A stretch of 54,445 nucleotides of DNA from positions 1 to 54,445 of the forward strand of contig PGXT01000014.1 in assembly GCA_002839285.1 (NCBI GenBank), read 5' to 3'. Shown in pieces: positions 26,318 through 35,026 of the stretch. Source of the stretch: Spirochaetae bacterium HGW-Spirochaetae-5. Its GTDB lineage: Bacteria; Spirochaetota; UBA4802; UBA5550. A program made the position numbers and the translations under genes. A model generated the notes under the pieces. The model made no database searches, was not told the DNA's origin, and saw nothing but the letters and a program-made list of their open reading frames with translations. Numbering within the stretch: the first letter of the stretch is position 1; each line of letters opens with the position of its first letter.

Positions 26318-27259
26318 ATGGAAACTACTTATTATTCATTGGCATCTAAATCTTCTTTCAATAAGGCATTAAGACATTTTTTCGCTGTAAATGATGCAGT
26401 CGGTGAAATTGAATCTAAATCTAATCTTGCAGACTATATTAATGACCTTCTTGATGATGAAGAAATTCACCCTGATCAGGTGCTGCCGATAATTGGAGCT
26501 GTAGTAAGAGATAAATTTGAATACACTTATTATTCGTACAGTGTAGCAAAAACTGTAACAGAATTTCAGAAAATTCAGGATGAATTGATTAAATGGAACG
26601 CTCTTGATATTATCATCATCTATTTCGCACCGGATGGTAAAAGATTCGTTATTAATCCAAAGAGTGCAGACAGTTGGGAAAGATGCAGGGAAATACATAA
26701 AGATCAGCTTCTTGTTGTATACACCCGATTTTTAAAAGAAAAAAATGTTAAACTGGAAGAGGAAGCAATTAAAACATTTATAGATATTTTTTCTGATAAA
26801 GATGTATTTATCAATAAAAGTTTTATAGACCAGTCAATTGTAAATAGACCTGCAGCTGCTCCTAAGCAGTCTGCTAAAACAGCATCTGGTGCACCTGCTG
26901 CTGCGTCAGCCCCTGCAAAACCGAAAAAAGTCAGTATAACACCGAAATATGGCGTTGTTGTTTCCAATGAGCTTTTTCATAATGGGAATGTTGAGGCGTG
27001 GAAAAAGATTCTTGAAAGTTTTGAAGCGAAATATCCTGATTTGAAAGTTCATATAATGTTCGGCGGTGAAGTTATAAATGATATAAATTCACTTTTTAAA
27101 TGGGGAAAAGTTAAACATAATGATTCAATTTATTTTCAGGTATCAGGTGAAAATATTCTTGGAGTTTCCAAACTTCAGAAATACCTATATGAAGGTGCAA
27201 GCCAGCGTTATGAACAATTTTTAAAACTTGGCGTAGGTCGTGTTCTTAATATATTCTAA
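26318..27259 (+). CDS. Two-domain hypothetical protein of the cfpA locus
   Basis: 313 residues from ATG 26318 (AGGAGAG six bases upstream; an in-frame GTG at 26288 lacks one). An N-terminal alpha/beta domain spans about 1-185 and a C-terminal domain about 215-313, joined by a linker rich in Ala, Pro and Lys (about 188-212). No signal peptide, membrane helix or catalytic motif stands out. The C-terminal half (KYGVVVSNELFHNGNVEAWKKILESFEAKYPDLKVHIMF...) looks like a small alpha/beta binding module. I do not recognise the family. It is six bases ahead of, and co-transcribed with, the PPDK-like gene. T. pallidum has an unnamed gene at the same relative position (from memory). Confidence 0.83.
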   Translation: METTYYSLASKSSFNKALRHFFAVNDAVGEIESKSNLADYINDLLDDEEIHPDQVLPIIGAVVRDKFEYTYYSYSVAKTVTEFQKIQDELIKWNALDIIIIYFAPDGKRFVINPKSADSWERCREIHKDQLLVVYTRFLKEKNVKLEEEAIKTFIDIFSDKDVFINKSFIDQSIVNRPAAAPKQSAKTASGAPAAASAPAKPKKVSITPKYGVVVSNELFHNGNVEAWKKILESFEAKYPDLKVHIMFGGEVINDINSLFKWGKVKHNDSIYFQVSGENILGVSKLQKYLYEGASQRYEQFLKLGVGRVLNIF

Positions 27260-27283
27260 ATTATAGTGATGAAGGAGGAAAAG

Positions 27284-29872
27284 ATGGATAATATTATATT
27301 TTTTAATAAAGATTTAAAATTAGATAATGAAAAAGTTTTATCTAAACTTGGAATCAGAGGAAGAAGAGCTGTAGAACTTGCCAGTATGGGATTACCGATT
27401 GTTCCAGGTTTTATTATAGATTCTGAAGTGACTTTAAAATTGCCTCAAATGAATATTAAGGAGCAGATTCTGAATTATATAGAACAGGTTGAGAAAGACA
27501 CTAAAAAGAAATTTGGTGACAACAAGAAACCATTATTTTTAAAACTTGTTCTAAGCTCTGATTTGAATATACCTTTCTTCCCATCTATACATAACATTGG
27601 TATGAATAGTGAAACTGTCGAAGCTTTCGGCAAATTCACAGGACTGGATTTTGCATACGGTGAATATCTTTTTTTAATGAGAAGTCTTGCATCAAAAATA
27701 TTTGAAATTCCTGAAGAGAACAGAAAAAAAATAGAAGGTGCTTTATCAAAGAAACCGACCCTTGATCAGGTTAAAACAGCTATAAATGCTTATAAAAAAG
27801 AATTCGATGCAAGCTTCAGTGAAGATGTTGTTGATCAGCTTATAATGATAATGAAAAAGGCATCTGAAAGATATTGTGATTCTGATATAGATGTTGATAG
27901 TTCTTTATCAATTATGATACAGGCAATGGTTTATGGAAATTTCAGTGAGAATTCATATGCAGGCAGTTATTTTACAAGAAATATTATCACAGGTGAATCT
28001 GAAATTCAGGGAGATTTCCTGAAAAATGAATTCGATTTTACAGGCGGTAAAGCCAGTGAAATCAAAAAAATTGACAAGAAATATTATGACAAATTTACTC
28101 AGATAGGTCATAAGATTGAAGAGAATTTTAAAGAGATCAGAAACATTAAGTTTACTATTGAAGATGGCGATTTCTGGCTTGTTGAACAGCGGGAAGTTGA
28201 TGAAAAATCTACTCAGTCACAGATAAAAACTCTTCTTGATTTAAATGCAAAAAAAATAATATCTGATGAATTTCTTATTAAAACAATCAAACCTGGTCAG
28301 CTGAATGAATTATTACACCCTGTCATTGATCCGAGAACAGTAAAAAATACAAAAACAATCAAAGGCGGGATTGCCGGTTCTACCGGTGCGGCTATAGGGC
28401 GGGTATTCTTTTCAACTCCTAAGCTTCTGGAAGAGTATAAAAAAGCAATTATGCATGGTGCTGATACAAATATGATTCTTATTTTAGTATCATCTTATGC
28501 TGAAGATGTTAAAGCCATTGAAGTTGCTCAGGCTGTTGTTACATGTGAAGGGGGATTCTCATCACATGCTCCGGTTGTTGCCAGAAGCCTCGGGAAAGTA
28601 GCTATGGTTCAGCCTGAAATGAAAATTAAAGGGAATACCTTTACCCTGGACGGCAAAACTATTAAAGAGGGTGATTATATCTCTATAAATGTACCTTATT
28701 ATGAAGAACCGACTCTCTATCTGGGGCAGATAGGACTTATTGAGCCGGATTTTAAAAACAATGGTCTGCTCGATTTCCTGAAGATTGTTGAAAAATATAT
28801 AGGCGCTTTTAACGTAAGAGCAAATGCCGATCAGGGGAGAGATGCTGTAGTATCTAAAGAGTTCAAAGCTGATGGAATTGGACTCTGCAGAACTGAACAT
28901 ATGTTTTTTAATGAAAAAAGAATTATGAAATTCAGAGAGATGATTATTGCGGACAGCTCTAAAGAACGTATTTCTGTGCTTGAGGCTTTAAGACCGATGC
29001 AGAGATCTGACTTTTATGATCTTTTTAAGACAATGGAGAGTAAACCGGTAACAATAAGACTTCTGGATGCTCCACTTCATGAGTTTCTTCCAAGGTCGGA
29101 CGATAGCATGAAAGAGTTTGTCAAATACATGCAGGTTAAGAAAAAAACTATCAAAGCAGCGGATATCGTAGCCAGATGTGAAGAGCTTGAGGAGATGAAT
29201 CCGATGCTTGGACATAGAGGATGTAGAGTTGCAGTTACTTATCCTGAAATTTATGAAATGCAGTGCCGTGCCATATTTGAAGCGGCTTGCATGCTTAAGA
29301 AAGAGGGGATTGATGTCTCTCCTGAAATTATGATTCCGATAGTTATGAGTGAGCAGGAGATTAAATTTATTAAAAATGGCAAGAAAATCGAAGGTATTGT
29401 AGTAAAAGGTATCCGTGATATAATGGATGAAGTTCTTCAGGAGTACGGTATTGATGATCTTCATTATACCGTTGGTACAATGATTGAGCTCCCGGCTGCT
29501 GCATTGTCAGCTGGATCTATCGCAGAGTATGCTGATTTCTTCAGTTTTGGTACAAATGATCTTACCCAGACAACCTATGGTTTATCCCGTGATGATTCAA
29601 ATTCATTCTTCCCGGATTATTCACTTTTCGACTTAATGAAGAACAATCCTTTTAAAGTTCTTGGTGATCCGGTTAAAGAACTTATAAGTATAGCAGCTGC
29701 ACGGGGGAGATTAACCAGGCCTGACATTAAGATGGGACTTTGCGGAGAACATGGGGCTAATCCTGATAACATAGCATTCTGTATTGAAGCCGGCTTGAAT
29801 TATGTATCATGTTCGCCTTTTGCAATTCCTCTTGCAAAACTTGGGATAGCACAGTACAATTTAAACAAATAA
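27284..29872 (+). CDS. ppdK: Pyruvate phosphate dikinase-like protein with eroded ATP-binding domain
   Basis: 862 residues from ATG 27284 (AGGAGG just upstream). It aligns along the whole length of pyruvate phosphate dikinase. The phosphohistidine domain has GGFSSHAPVVARSLG with His428. The PEP/pyruvate barrel keeps GIGLCRTEHMFF, LLDAPLHEFLP, EMNPMLGHRGCR, IELPAAAL, FFSFGTNDLTQTTYGLSRDD and GLCGEHGANP with catalytic Cys820. The nucleotide-grasp domain is odd: the usual GGKG reads GIRG (23-26), VRSGAR reads VLSSDL, MPGMMDT is lost, and AQGEDVVAG becomes a NEFDFTGG segment. The active PPDK reaction (pyruvate, ATP and Pi to PEP, AMP and PPi) may therefore not occur; phosphotransfer between PEP and the His could remain. 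Linked to cfpA. Confidence 0.88.
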   Translation: MDNIIFFNKDLKLDNEKVLSKLGIRGRRAVELASMGLPIVPGFIIDSEVTLKLPQMNIKEQILNYIEQVEKDTKKKFGDNKKPLFLKLVLSSDLNIPFFPSIHNIGMNSETVEAFGKFTGLDFAYGEYLFLMRSLASKIFEIPEENRKKIEGALSKKPTLDQVKTAINAYKKEFDASFSEDVVDQLIMIMKKASERYCDSDIDVDSSLSIMIQAMVYGNFSENSYAGSYFTRNIITGESEIQGDFLKNEFDFTGGKASEIKKIDKKYYDKFTQIGHKIEENFKEIRNIKFTIEDGDFWLVEQREVDEKSTQSQIKTLLDLNAKKIISDEFLIKTIKPGQLNELLHPVIDPRTVKNTKTIKGGIAGSTGAAIGRVFFSTPKLLEEYKKAIMHGADTNMILILVSSYAEDVKAIEVAQAVVTCEGGFSSHAPVVARSLGKVAMVQPEMKIKGNTFTLDGKTIKEGDYISINVPYYEEPTLYLGQIGLIEPDFKNNGLLDFLKIVEKYIGAFNVRANADQGRDAVVSKEFKADGIGLCRTEHMFFNEKRIMKFREMIIADSSKERISVLEALRPMQRSDFYDLFKTMESKPVTIRLLDAPLHEFLPRSDDSMKEFVKYMQVKKKTIKAADIVARCEELEEMNPMLGHRGCRVAVTYPEIYEMQCRAIFEAACMLKKEGIDVSPEIMIPIVMSEQEIKFIKNGKKIEGIVVKGIRDIMDEVLQEYGIDDLHYTVGTMIELPAAALSAGSIAEYADFFSFGTNDLTQTTYGLSRDDSNSFFPDYSLFDLMKNNPFKVLGDPVKELISIAAARGRLTRPDIKMGLCGEHGANPDNIAFCIEAGLNYVSCSPFAIPLAKLGIAQYNLNK

Positions 29873-29890
29873 AAAAAATTTATATAAACT

Positions 29891-29916
29891 AAAAAAGCGG
29901 CCCTGGCCGCTTTTTT
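29891..29916. terminator. Bidirectional terminator between ppdK-like gene and pgk
   Basis: AAAAAAGCGGCC-CT-GGCCGCTTTTTT is symmetrical, with A/T runs on both sides, so it can end the rightward ppdK-like transcript and the leftward pgk transcript. Confidence 0.92.
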
Positions 29917-29937
29917 AGTTTTATTTAAAGTTTAGAA

Positions 29938-31125
29938 TCAGTCTCTGTCAAGGGCAGCTATTCCCGGGAGAATTTTCCCTTCAAGCAGTTCCAGGAATGC
30001 ACCGCCCCCTGTGGAGATGTAGCTTATCCGGTCTGTTACTCCTGCTTTGTTAATTGCTGTAACACTGTCGCCACCGCCCACAATGCTTAAACAATCTGAA
30101 TCGGCAAGGGTTTTAGCAATTTCATTGGTCCCTGTTGCAAAGTTGGACATTTCAAAAGCTCCCATGGGGCCGTTCCAGATAATAGTCTTTGCCTCTCTTA
30201 TTCTGGCCGAGAATAATTTAATAGATTCAGGTCCGATATCCAGCCCTATAATATTATCAGGTATTTCTTCTATAGGATAAACTCCTCTGGGGGAGTCGTT
30301 GTCGAACTCTTCGGCCCCGACTATATCTACAGGGAGAAGAATATCAACATTGTTTTCTTTGGCTTTCCTGGTGATTTCTCGCGCGGTATCGAGCAGATCA
30401 TCCTCTAAAAGTGAATTTCCTATTGAATTCCCCTGTGACTTCAAAAAGGTGAATGCCATCCCTCCGCCGATTATGAGAAAATCAACTTTTGAAATTATAT
30501 TAATGAGAACATCAATTTTGGATGAAACTTTTGCTCCTCCGATTATAGCCCCGAAGGGACTTTCAGCTGACTGAATTGTTTTCTGGCTGTATTCAATTTC
30601 ACTTTTTAATAAAAAACCCGCCGCGGAAGTTTCTACGAATTCAGTTATGGCAAAGTTTGAAGCATGTCCCCTGTGAGCAGCTGCAAAAGCATCATTTATG
30701 TAAATGTCAGCATGTTTTGCAAGGAGTTCCCCCAGGGATTTGTCGTTTTTCTCCTCTCCGGGATAAAAACGGATGTTTTCAAATAAAGCTATCTCCCCGT
30801 TTTTTAATTCGTTGCTGATATTAACTGTTTCGTCACCCAGCGGTGTGTCTACGAATTTTACAGGCATATTAAGGAGAGAACTTAAAGCTTCGGCCACGGG
30901 CTTTAATGAAAGATTAGGTTTGATCTGTCCTTTCGGTCTTCCAAGATGGGATATCAGAATAATTTTACATTCATTTTTAAGGCAATAATTGATTGTCGGT
31001 AAAGTTGCCTTGATTCTTGTGTCATCAGTTATTTTCATTTCTTTATCATACGGGACATTATAATCAACGCGTATCATTACACGCTTATTTTTTAAATCTA
31101 ACTGATCTATATACTTTATTGTCAT
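29938..31125 (-). CDS. pgk: Phosphoglycerate kinase
   Basis: 395 residues. Transfers phosphate from 1,3-bisphosphoglycerate to ADP in glycolysis. Visible are RVMIRVDYNVPYD, the substrate-binding SHLGRPKG, ENIRFYPGEEKND, NDAFAAAHRGHAS, the hinge region FGAIIGGAKVSSKIDVL, the nucleotide-binding WNGPMGAFEMSNFATGT and the C-terminal STGGGAFLELLEGK. Complete and ordinary. It ends the minus-strand string MORN protein, tatC, pgk, an unusual setting because no other glycolytic gene is adjacent. Confidence 0.98.
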   Translation of the reverse strand: MTIKYIDQLDLKNKRVMIRVDYNVPYDKEMKITDDTRIKATLPTINYCLKNECKIILISHLGRPKGQIKPNLSLKPVAEALSSLLNMPVKFVDTPLGDETVNISNELKNGEIALFENIRFYPGEEKNDKSLGELLAKHADIYINDAFAAAHRGHASNFAITEFVETSAAGFLLKSEIEYSQKTIQSAESPFGAIIGGAKVSSKIDVLINIISKVDFLIIGGGMAFTFLKSQGNSIGNSLLEDDLLDTAREITRKAKENNVDILLPVDIVGAEEFDNDSPRGVYPIEEIPDNIIGLDIGPESIKLFSARIREAKTIIWNGPMGAFEMSNFATGTNEIAKTLADSDCLSIVGGGDSVTAINKAGVTDRISYISTGGGAFLELLEGKILPGIAALDRD

Positions 31126-31139
31126 TGAGATAAACCTCT

Positions 31140-32180
31140 TTAGTAGTTTCTAAGTTTTAATTCCCTTCTTTTTTTTCTTTTTAACACAATTTTTGAAATT
31201 AGAATTGATACCTCGTATAAAAACATAAGCGGTATACCCACAAGGCTTTGAGATAAAAGATCAGGCCCGGGAGTCACTATTGCTGCAGTAATCCAGATTA
31301 TTACAAGAGCATACTTTCTTTTACTTATCAGAAAATGGGGAGTAATTATTCCCATTTTTGTCATTATCAATATGGCAATGGGTAGTTCACAGAGAAATCC
31401 CATAATAAAAGACATAAAAAATATGAAGTGCAGATAGTCGTCAGCACCGATTGTGCTTAACATTGATTTATCGATAAAATTGAGCAGAACTTCTATTGTT
31501 AAGGGGAGTATTAAAAAAACAAATCCGACTCCGGCATAAAAAAGAAAAACTGCTGTCATAATAGTAATTCTTGAAAAAAAACGTTCCGGTTTTTCTATTG
31601 CAGGGGAAATAAATCTCCATATATGAAATATAATTAAAGGAACAATTAATAAAAAAGATATAGCGGCGGAAACTTTCATTTTAACCATAAATCCCCCCGC
31701 AAGGGTAAATATGTTTAACTGAAATCCGGTTTTAAGAAAAGGTTTGTTTATTAAATGAACCAGTAAATCTGAAAAGTAAAAGGCGATACATACTAAAACA
31801 AGGAAAGAAACAACAATAATAATCAATCTTGAGCGGAGTTCAGATAGATGCTCTACAATTGTCATAGGGTCGTCACCTCTTGCAACAGCTGACGGATCTA
31901 TTACCTCCTCTTCGATTTTTACCGGAAGATTACTGATTTTCCGGTTTTGTTTTGCAGGGAGATTTTTTTTATCGGACGCGGTTTTATTATTTGTTATTTT
32001 ACCGGCTGATTTTTTTTCAGTAATATTTTTTTTCTGTGATTTTATATTTTTTTTAACAGCTTTATTTGCTGATTTTCTACTTGAATCACTTTTAAGTCCG
32101 GTTTTCACGGAACTTTTTGATTCCACGGCTTTCTTTTCTAAAACTTTTTTTTTAACGATATCGGACAAGTTTTTCACCAA
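31140..32180 (-). CDS. tatC: Twin-arginine translocase TatC with lysine-rich N-terminal extension
   Basis: Six-helix receptor subunit of the Tat exporter of folded proteins. TatC motifs are MTIVEHLSELRSRL at the cytoplasmic N-terminus, FLPLT-type FLILPLTIEVLLNF, the conserved Glu in GFLCELPI, and the VTPGPDLLSQ loop. The reading frame starts at TTG 32180 and gives 346 residues, of which the first ~105 are Lys/Ser-rich and disordered. An internal ATG at 31865 (residue 106), with AGAGGTGA about eight bases upstream, would give a standard 241-residue TatC. I cannot tell whether both forms are made. No TatA/B gene is in the window. Confidence 0.92.
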   Translation of the reverse strand: MVKNLSDIVKKKVLEKKAVESKSSVKTGLKSDSSRKSANKAVKKNIKSQKKNITEKKSAGKITNNKTASDKKNLPAKQNRKISNLPVKIEEEVIDPSAVARGDDPMTIVEHLSELRSRLIIIVVSFLVLVCIAFYFSDLLVHLINKPFLKTGFQLNIFTLAGGFMVKMKVSAAISFLLIVPLIIFHIWRFISPAIEKPERFFSRITIMTAVFLFYAGVGFVFLILPLTIEVLLNFIDKSMLSTIGADDYLHFIFFMSFIMGFLCELPIAILIMTKMGIITPHFLISKRKYALVIIWITAAIVTPGPDLLSQSLVGIPLMFLYEVSILISKIVLKRKKRRELKLRNY

Positions 32181-32903
32181 TTAATAGCTTTCTGTATCTA
32201 CAATCTTTTCATTTTCGTCGTAAATTTTCCACTTACCGCTCTTTTCGTTATTTTTAAAGTTCCCTTCTGCTTTTCTTTTACCGGTTTCGTAATAATACTT
32301 CCATAAACCGTTTTTTATTCCGTTTTTATATGTGCCGATTGATATTCTTTTCCCATTGGGGTAATAAAGATTCTGAATTCCGTCTTTTTGATCTTTTTTA
32401 TACATGGAAATCTCTTTAGGATTACCATCGGGGAAATATTTCCTGTAGACACCATTTTTCATGTTATTGCTGTACATTATCTCTGAAACGGGAACTCCTT
32501 CCATTGAGTACTCATATAAAGGACCATTGAGCACACCTTTTCGGAAGGTCATCTTCATCCAGGTTTTACCATTTCGATGAAAGGTAACCCATTGTCCATT
32601 TTTTATATCTGAATTGTATGTCCCTTTTGATTTTAAAACTTTTTCATCGGAATCGGTGTAATAAATTTTCCACTCGCCATCTTTTTTTGAGTTTTTTACA
32701 TTACCCTCGGCTGAAATTCTGTCTTTTTCACCTGATATTGTAAAATGACCGTTTTTAATAGATATTTCATTATCAGCAAGTTCATCTTTAAGCAATATGG
32801 AAATGTCGAAAGAATCATCATAAGAAGCTTCTTCTGCGTATGAAAATAGAGCACAATGCAGCAATAGTATCATCATAATGATAATCTTTGTTTTATTCAT
32901 CAA
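32181..32903 (-). CDS. Exported MORN-repeat protein
   Basis: 240 residues with signal peptide (MMNKTKIIIMMILLLHCALFSYA). The mature part is a run of about seven MORN-like repeats of 21-24 residues with the pattern K-x-G-x-W-x-x-Y-Y/F...G-K/N-x-x-x-x-x-x-Y-K/N, from about residue 66 to the C-terminus. Such sheets are found in YwqK-type and other envelope or toxin-neutralising proteins; here no toxin is adjacent, and the signal peptide argues for an envelope role. Its stop abuts the tatC start, so the genes are coupled. Confidence 0.85.
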   Translation of the reverse strand: MMNKTKIIIMMILLLHCALFSYAEEASYDDSFDISILLKDELADNEISIKNGHFTISGEKDRISAEGNVKNSKKDGEWKIYYTDSDEKVLKSKGTYNSDIKNGQWVTFHRNGKTWMKMTFRKGVLNGPLYEYSMEGVPVSEIMYSNNMKNGVYRKYFPDGNPKEISMYKKDQKDGIQNLYYPNGKRISIGTYKNGIKNGLWKYYYETGKRKAEGNFKNNEKSGKWKIYDENEKIVDTESY

Positions 32904-32978
32904 TTATACCTTTTTTGTTTTTTTAGTTAGGAAAAGTGTTATGTCTTCTTAGAAATTGCTTTTTTTTATCTGATTTCT

Positions 32979-32986
32979 GCCGATAA
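32979..32986 (+). promoter_or_regulatory. Possible flagellar sigma-28 -10 box before flgG
   Basis: GCCGATAA matches the FliA -10 consensus exactly and lies 107 bases before flgG. The -35 element TAAA is not present at the expected 15-base distance, so this stays tentative. Confidence 0.3.
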
Positions 32987-33092
32987 TAAATTCAGAAGTA
33001 CATATTTCATGACAGTTAACAGTCTCAAAGTTATATAGTCAAATATTTTTTAAAGTAATATCAGTATAAAAAATTAACGAAGGTGCAATACT

Positions 33093-33887
33093 ATGATGAG
33101 ATCACTCTGGACTGCAGCATCAGGAATGGTTGGACAGCAGTTTAATATCGATACCATTTCAAATAATCTTTCAAATGTTAATACTACAGGTTTTAAAAAG
33201 CAGAGAGCTGAATTTGAGGATCTGCTTTATCAGACTGTACTGGCTGCGGGAACACCGGCAACTGAAGTTACAGAGATTCCCACGGGGATACAGGTAGGTC
33301 ATGGGGTTAAGGTTGCCGCAACTCAGAAGATGTTTGAACAGGGGAGTCTTCAATCAACTGAAAATAAACTGGATCTGGCTCTTGAGGGTGAAGGTTTTTT
33401 CAAAATTCAGCTTTATGACGGATCGAATGCATATAGCCGTGACGGTTCATTTAAAATAGATTCCAACAGGCAGATTGTGACATCAAGTGGTTATCTTCTC
33501 GAGCCTCCGGTTGTGCTCCCGGAAAGTTTTATAATGGAGACTCTGTCTATCAGTCAGGATGGGCGGATCACTGTTAAAGTTGTCGGAGAGGAGGATCCCA
33601 TTGAAGTGGGACAGATGGAGATTTACAGATTCGTAAATCCTGCGGGTTTAAGCAGCATGGGGGGTAATCTGTTTAAAACTACACCGGCATCGGGTGAGGA
33701 GATTCCGGGACAGCCGGCTATTGAAGGTATGGCGAAAGTCCATCAGGGGTTTCTTGAGATGTCCAATGTTAAGGTTGTTGAAGAAATGGTGAATATGATA
33801 GTCGCGCAGAGGGCGTATGAAGTTAACTCAAAGGCTATTCAGACTTCGGATTCCATGCTCAGTACTGCAATAGGACTTAAGAGATAA
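33093..33887 (+). CDS. flgG: Flagellar distal rod protein FlgG
   Basis: 264 residues. The N-terminus MRSLWTAASGMVGQQFNIDTISNNLSNVNTTGFKKQRAEFEDLLYQ and the C-terminus HQGFLEMSNVKVVEEMVNMIVAQRAYEVNSKAIQTSDSMLSTAIGLKR are diagnostic for FlgG; the DxALEGEGFFKI block is shared by rod and hook proteins. It heads a tight operon flgG-flgA-flgH-flgI-flgJ, two bases before flgA. flgF is not beside it. Confidence 0.97.
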   Translation: MMRSLWTAASGMVGQQFNIDTISNNLSNVNTTGFKKQRAEFEDLLYQTVLAAGTPATEVTEIPTGIQVGHGVKVAATQKMFEQGSLQSTENKLDLALEGEGFFKIQLYDGSNAYSRDGSFKIDSNRQIVTSSGYLLEPPVVLPESFIMETLSISQDGRITVKVVGEEDPIEVGQMEIYRFVNPAGLSSMGGNLFKTTPASGEEIPGQPAIEGMAKVHQGFLEMSNVKVVEEMVNMIVAQRAYEVNSKAIQTSDSMLSTAIGLKR

Positions 33888-33889
33888 TC

Positions 33890-34399
33890 ATGTTCCGTAA
33901 GCTGATTCCGGTTTTATTTTTTATATTATTTTTACAGCTGAATCTCCTGGGTTATAATCGAATATATCTGATCTCGGAGATTCAGACAGATAAAGAGAAT
34001 ATAATTCTGTCAGATATCTGTAAGATGGAGGGGGATGATATTAATCTGCTTTCAAATATTGTCATCTCTCCTGAACTTTATAAAGACAGTATTGTGGACA
34101 ATAAGGAGCTTCTGACTTTTCTAAATTCAAGTACAGATAAAAAAATGTCTATCTTCGGAAGCGGAGTTAAAGTAAAAAAAATTGAAGCTAAAAAAGAAAT
34201 GGAGATCGTAAAACCTCTTCTTGTCCGTAAAAATGATCTGGTTAATCTCTCTATAAAAAATAACAGTATAATAATTGAGATGAAAGGGAAAGCCCTGAAC
34301 AGCGGGTCGGAAATGGATGAGATCGATTTTAAGTTATCTACCGGTAAAGTTGTTAAGGGTCGAATCACTTCAGAGAAAAAAGCGGAGATAATATTATGA
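33890..34399 (+). CDS. flgA: Flagellar P-ring assembly chaperone FlgA
   Basis: 169 residues with an N-terminal signal sequence (about 1-21). The C-terminal SAF domain is recognisable: LLVRKNDLVNLSIKNNSIIIEMKGKALNSGSEMDEIDFKLSTGKVVKGRITSEKKAEI, matching the family pattern of V-x-x-G-x-x-V...G-x-A-L-x-x-G...V-x-G-x-V. FlgA escorts FlgI in the periplasm during P-ring formation. It overlaps flgH by four bases (ATGA). Confidence 0.88.
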   Translation: MFRKLIPVLFFILFLQLNLLGYNRIYLISEIQTDKENIILSDICKMEGDDINLLSNIVISPELYKDSIVDNKELLTFLNSSTDKKMSIFGSGVKVKKIEAKKEMEIVKPLLVRKNDLVNLSIKNNSIIIEMKGKALNSGSEMDEIDFKLSTGKVVKGRITSEKKAEIIL

Positions 34400-35025
34400 T
34401 CAGATTTTTTCAATTAATCATAATAGTAATTTTGCTGTCATTGCCTTTAATTCCGGCAACAATATGGCAGGATAAAGATATATATTCAACAGATAAAAAT
34501 CTTCAGGTTGGTGATATAATAATTATTAATGTGCGTGATTTTTCCAGACTGAAGTTCGAAGTAGCTCTTAAAAATAATACTTCGACAGACGTTATATCAA
34601 ATCCCGATATGACTATTACTGGTTTTCTCCCGAAAATATCCTCTAATAAAAATATTAAAAATAACGAATCTACAAATTTTAACGGCAACTCGAAAATTGA
34701 CATAGCTATAGCAGCAAGAGTAACTGAGAGACAGAATAACGGATTTTCTGTTATAAACGGCAGCAGAGTTTATACTTTTAATGGTGTAACCAACAGTATT
34801 CAGATTACCGGTATAATAGATCCGAAACTTCTTAACGCCGGTGAAATAGATTCAGGTCATATAGCTGATTTCAGAATTCAGATTACAGGAAGAAAAGAGG
34901 GACTTACCATAAGAAAGGGGCCTCTTGCTGAGGGTGATAAAGCTGCCGCTGAACTGACCGAGCAGGAGAAACAGCAGCTCGTAATTGATTATATCGAAAA
35001 GATAGTCCGGGAATTGACAAGATAA
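34396..35025 (+). CDS. flgH: Flagellar L-ring protein FlgH, without lipidation cysteine
   Basis: 209 residues. FlgH core features are NLQVGDIIIINVRDFSRLKFE, a charged/Asn-rich stretch, IAIAARVTERQNNGFSVINGSRVYTFNG, and SIQITGIIDPKLLNAGEIDSGHIADFRIQITG. The N-terminus is a signal peptide ending IPATIW. The family is normally a lipoprotein with a Cys at the cleavage site, but this protein contains no Cys at all, so it cannot be acylated that way. A C-terminal charged helix (about 175-209) extends beyond the usual end. In a spirochaete the flagellum stays in the periplasm, so a soluble FlgH would be consistent with a ring not embedded in the outer membrane. Confidence 0.88.
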   Translation: MIRFFQLIIIVILLSLPLIPATIWQDKDIYSTDKNLQVGDIIIINVRDFSRLKFEVALKNNTSTDVISNPDMTITGFLPKISSNKNIKNNESTNFNGNSKIDIAIAARVTERQNNGFSVINGSRVYTFNGVTNSIQITGIIDPKLLNAGEIDSGHIADFRIQITGRKEGLTIRKGPLAEGDKAAAELTEQEKQQLVIDYIEKIVRELTR

Positions 35026-35026
35026 T

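Noticed and set aside
32181-32903. MORN-repeat protein as antitoxin of a toxin-antitoxin pair (YwqK type)
   Set aside because: No toxin gene is adjacent, and the protein has a signal peptide and is coupled to tatC.
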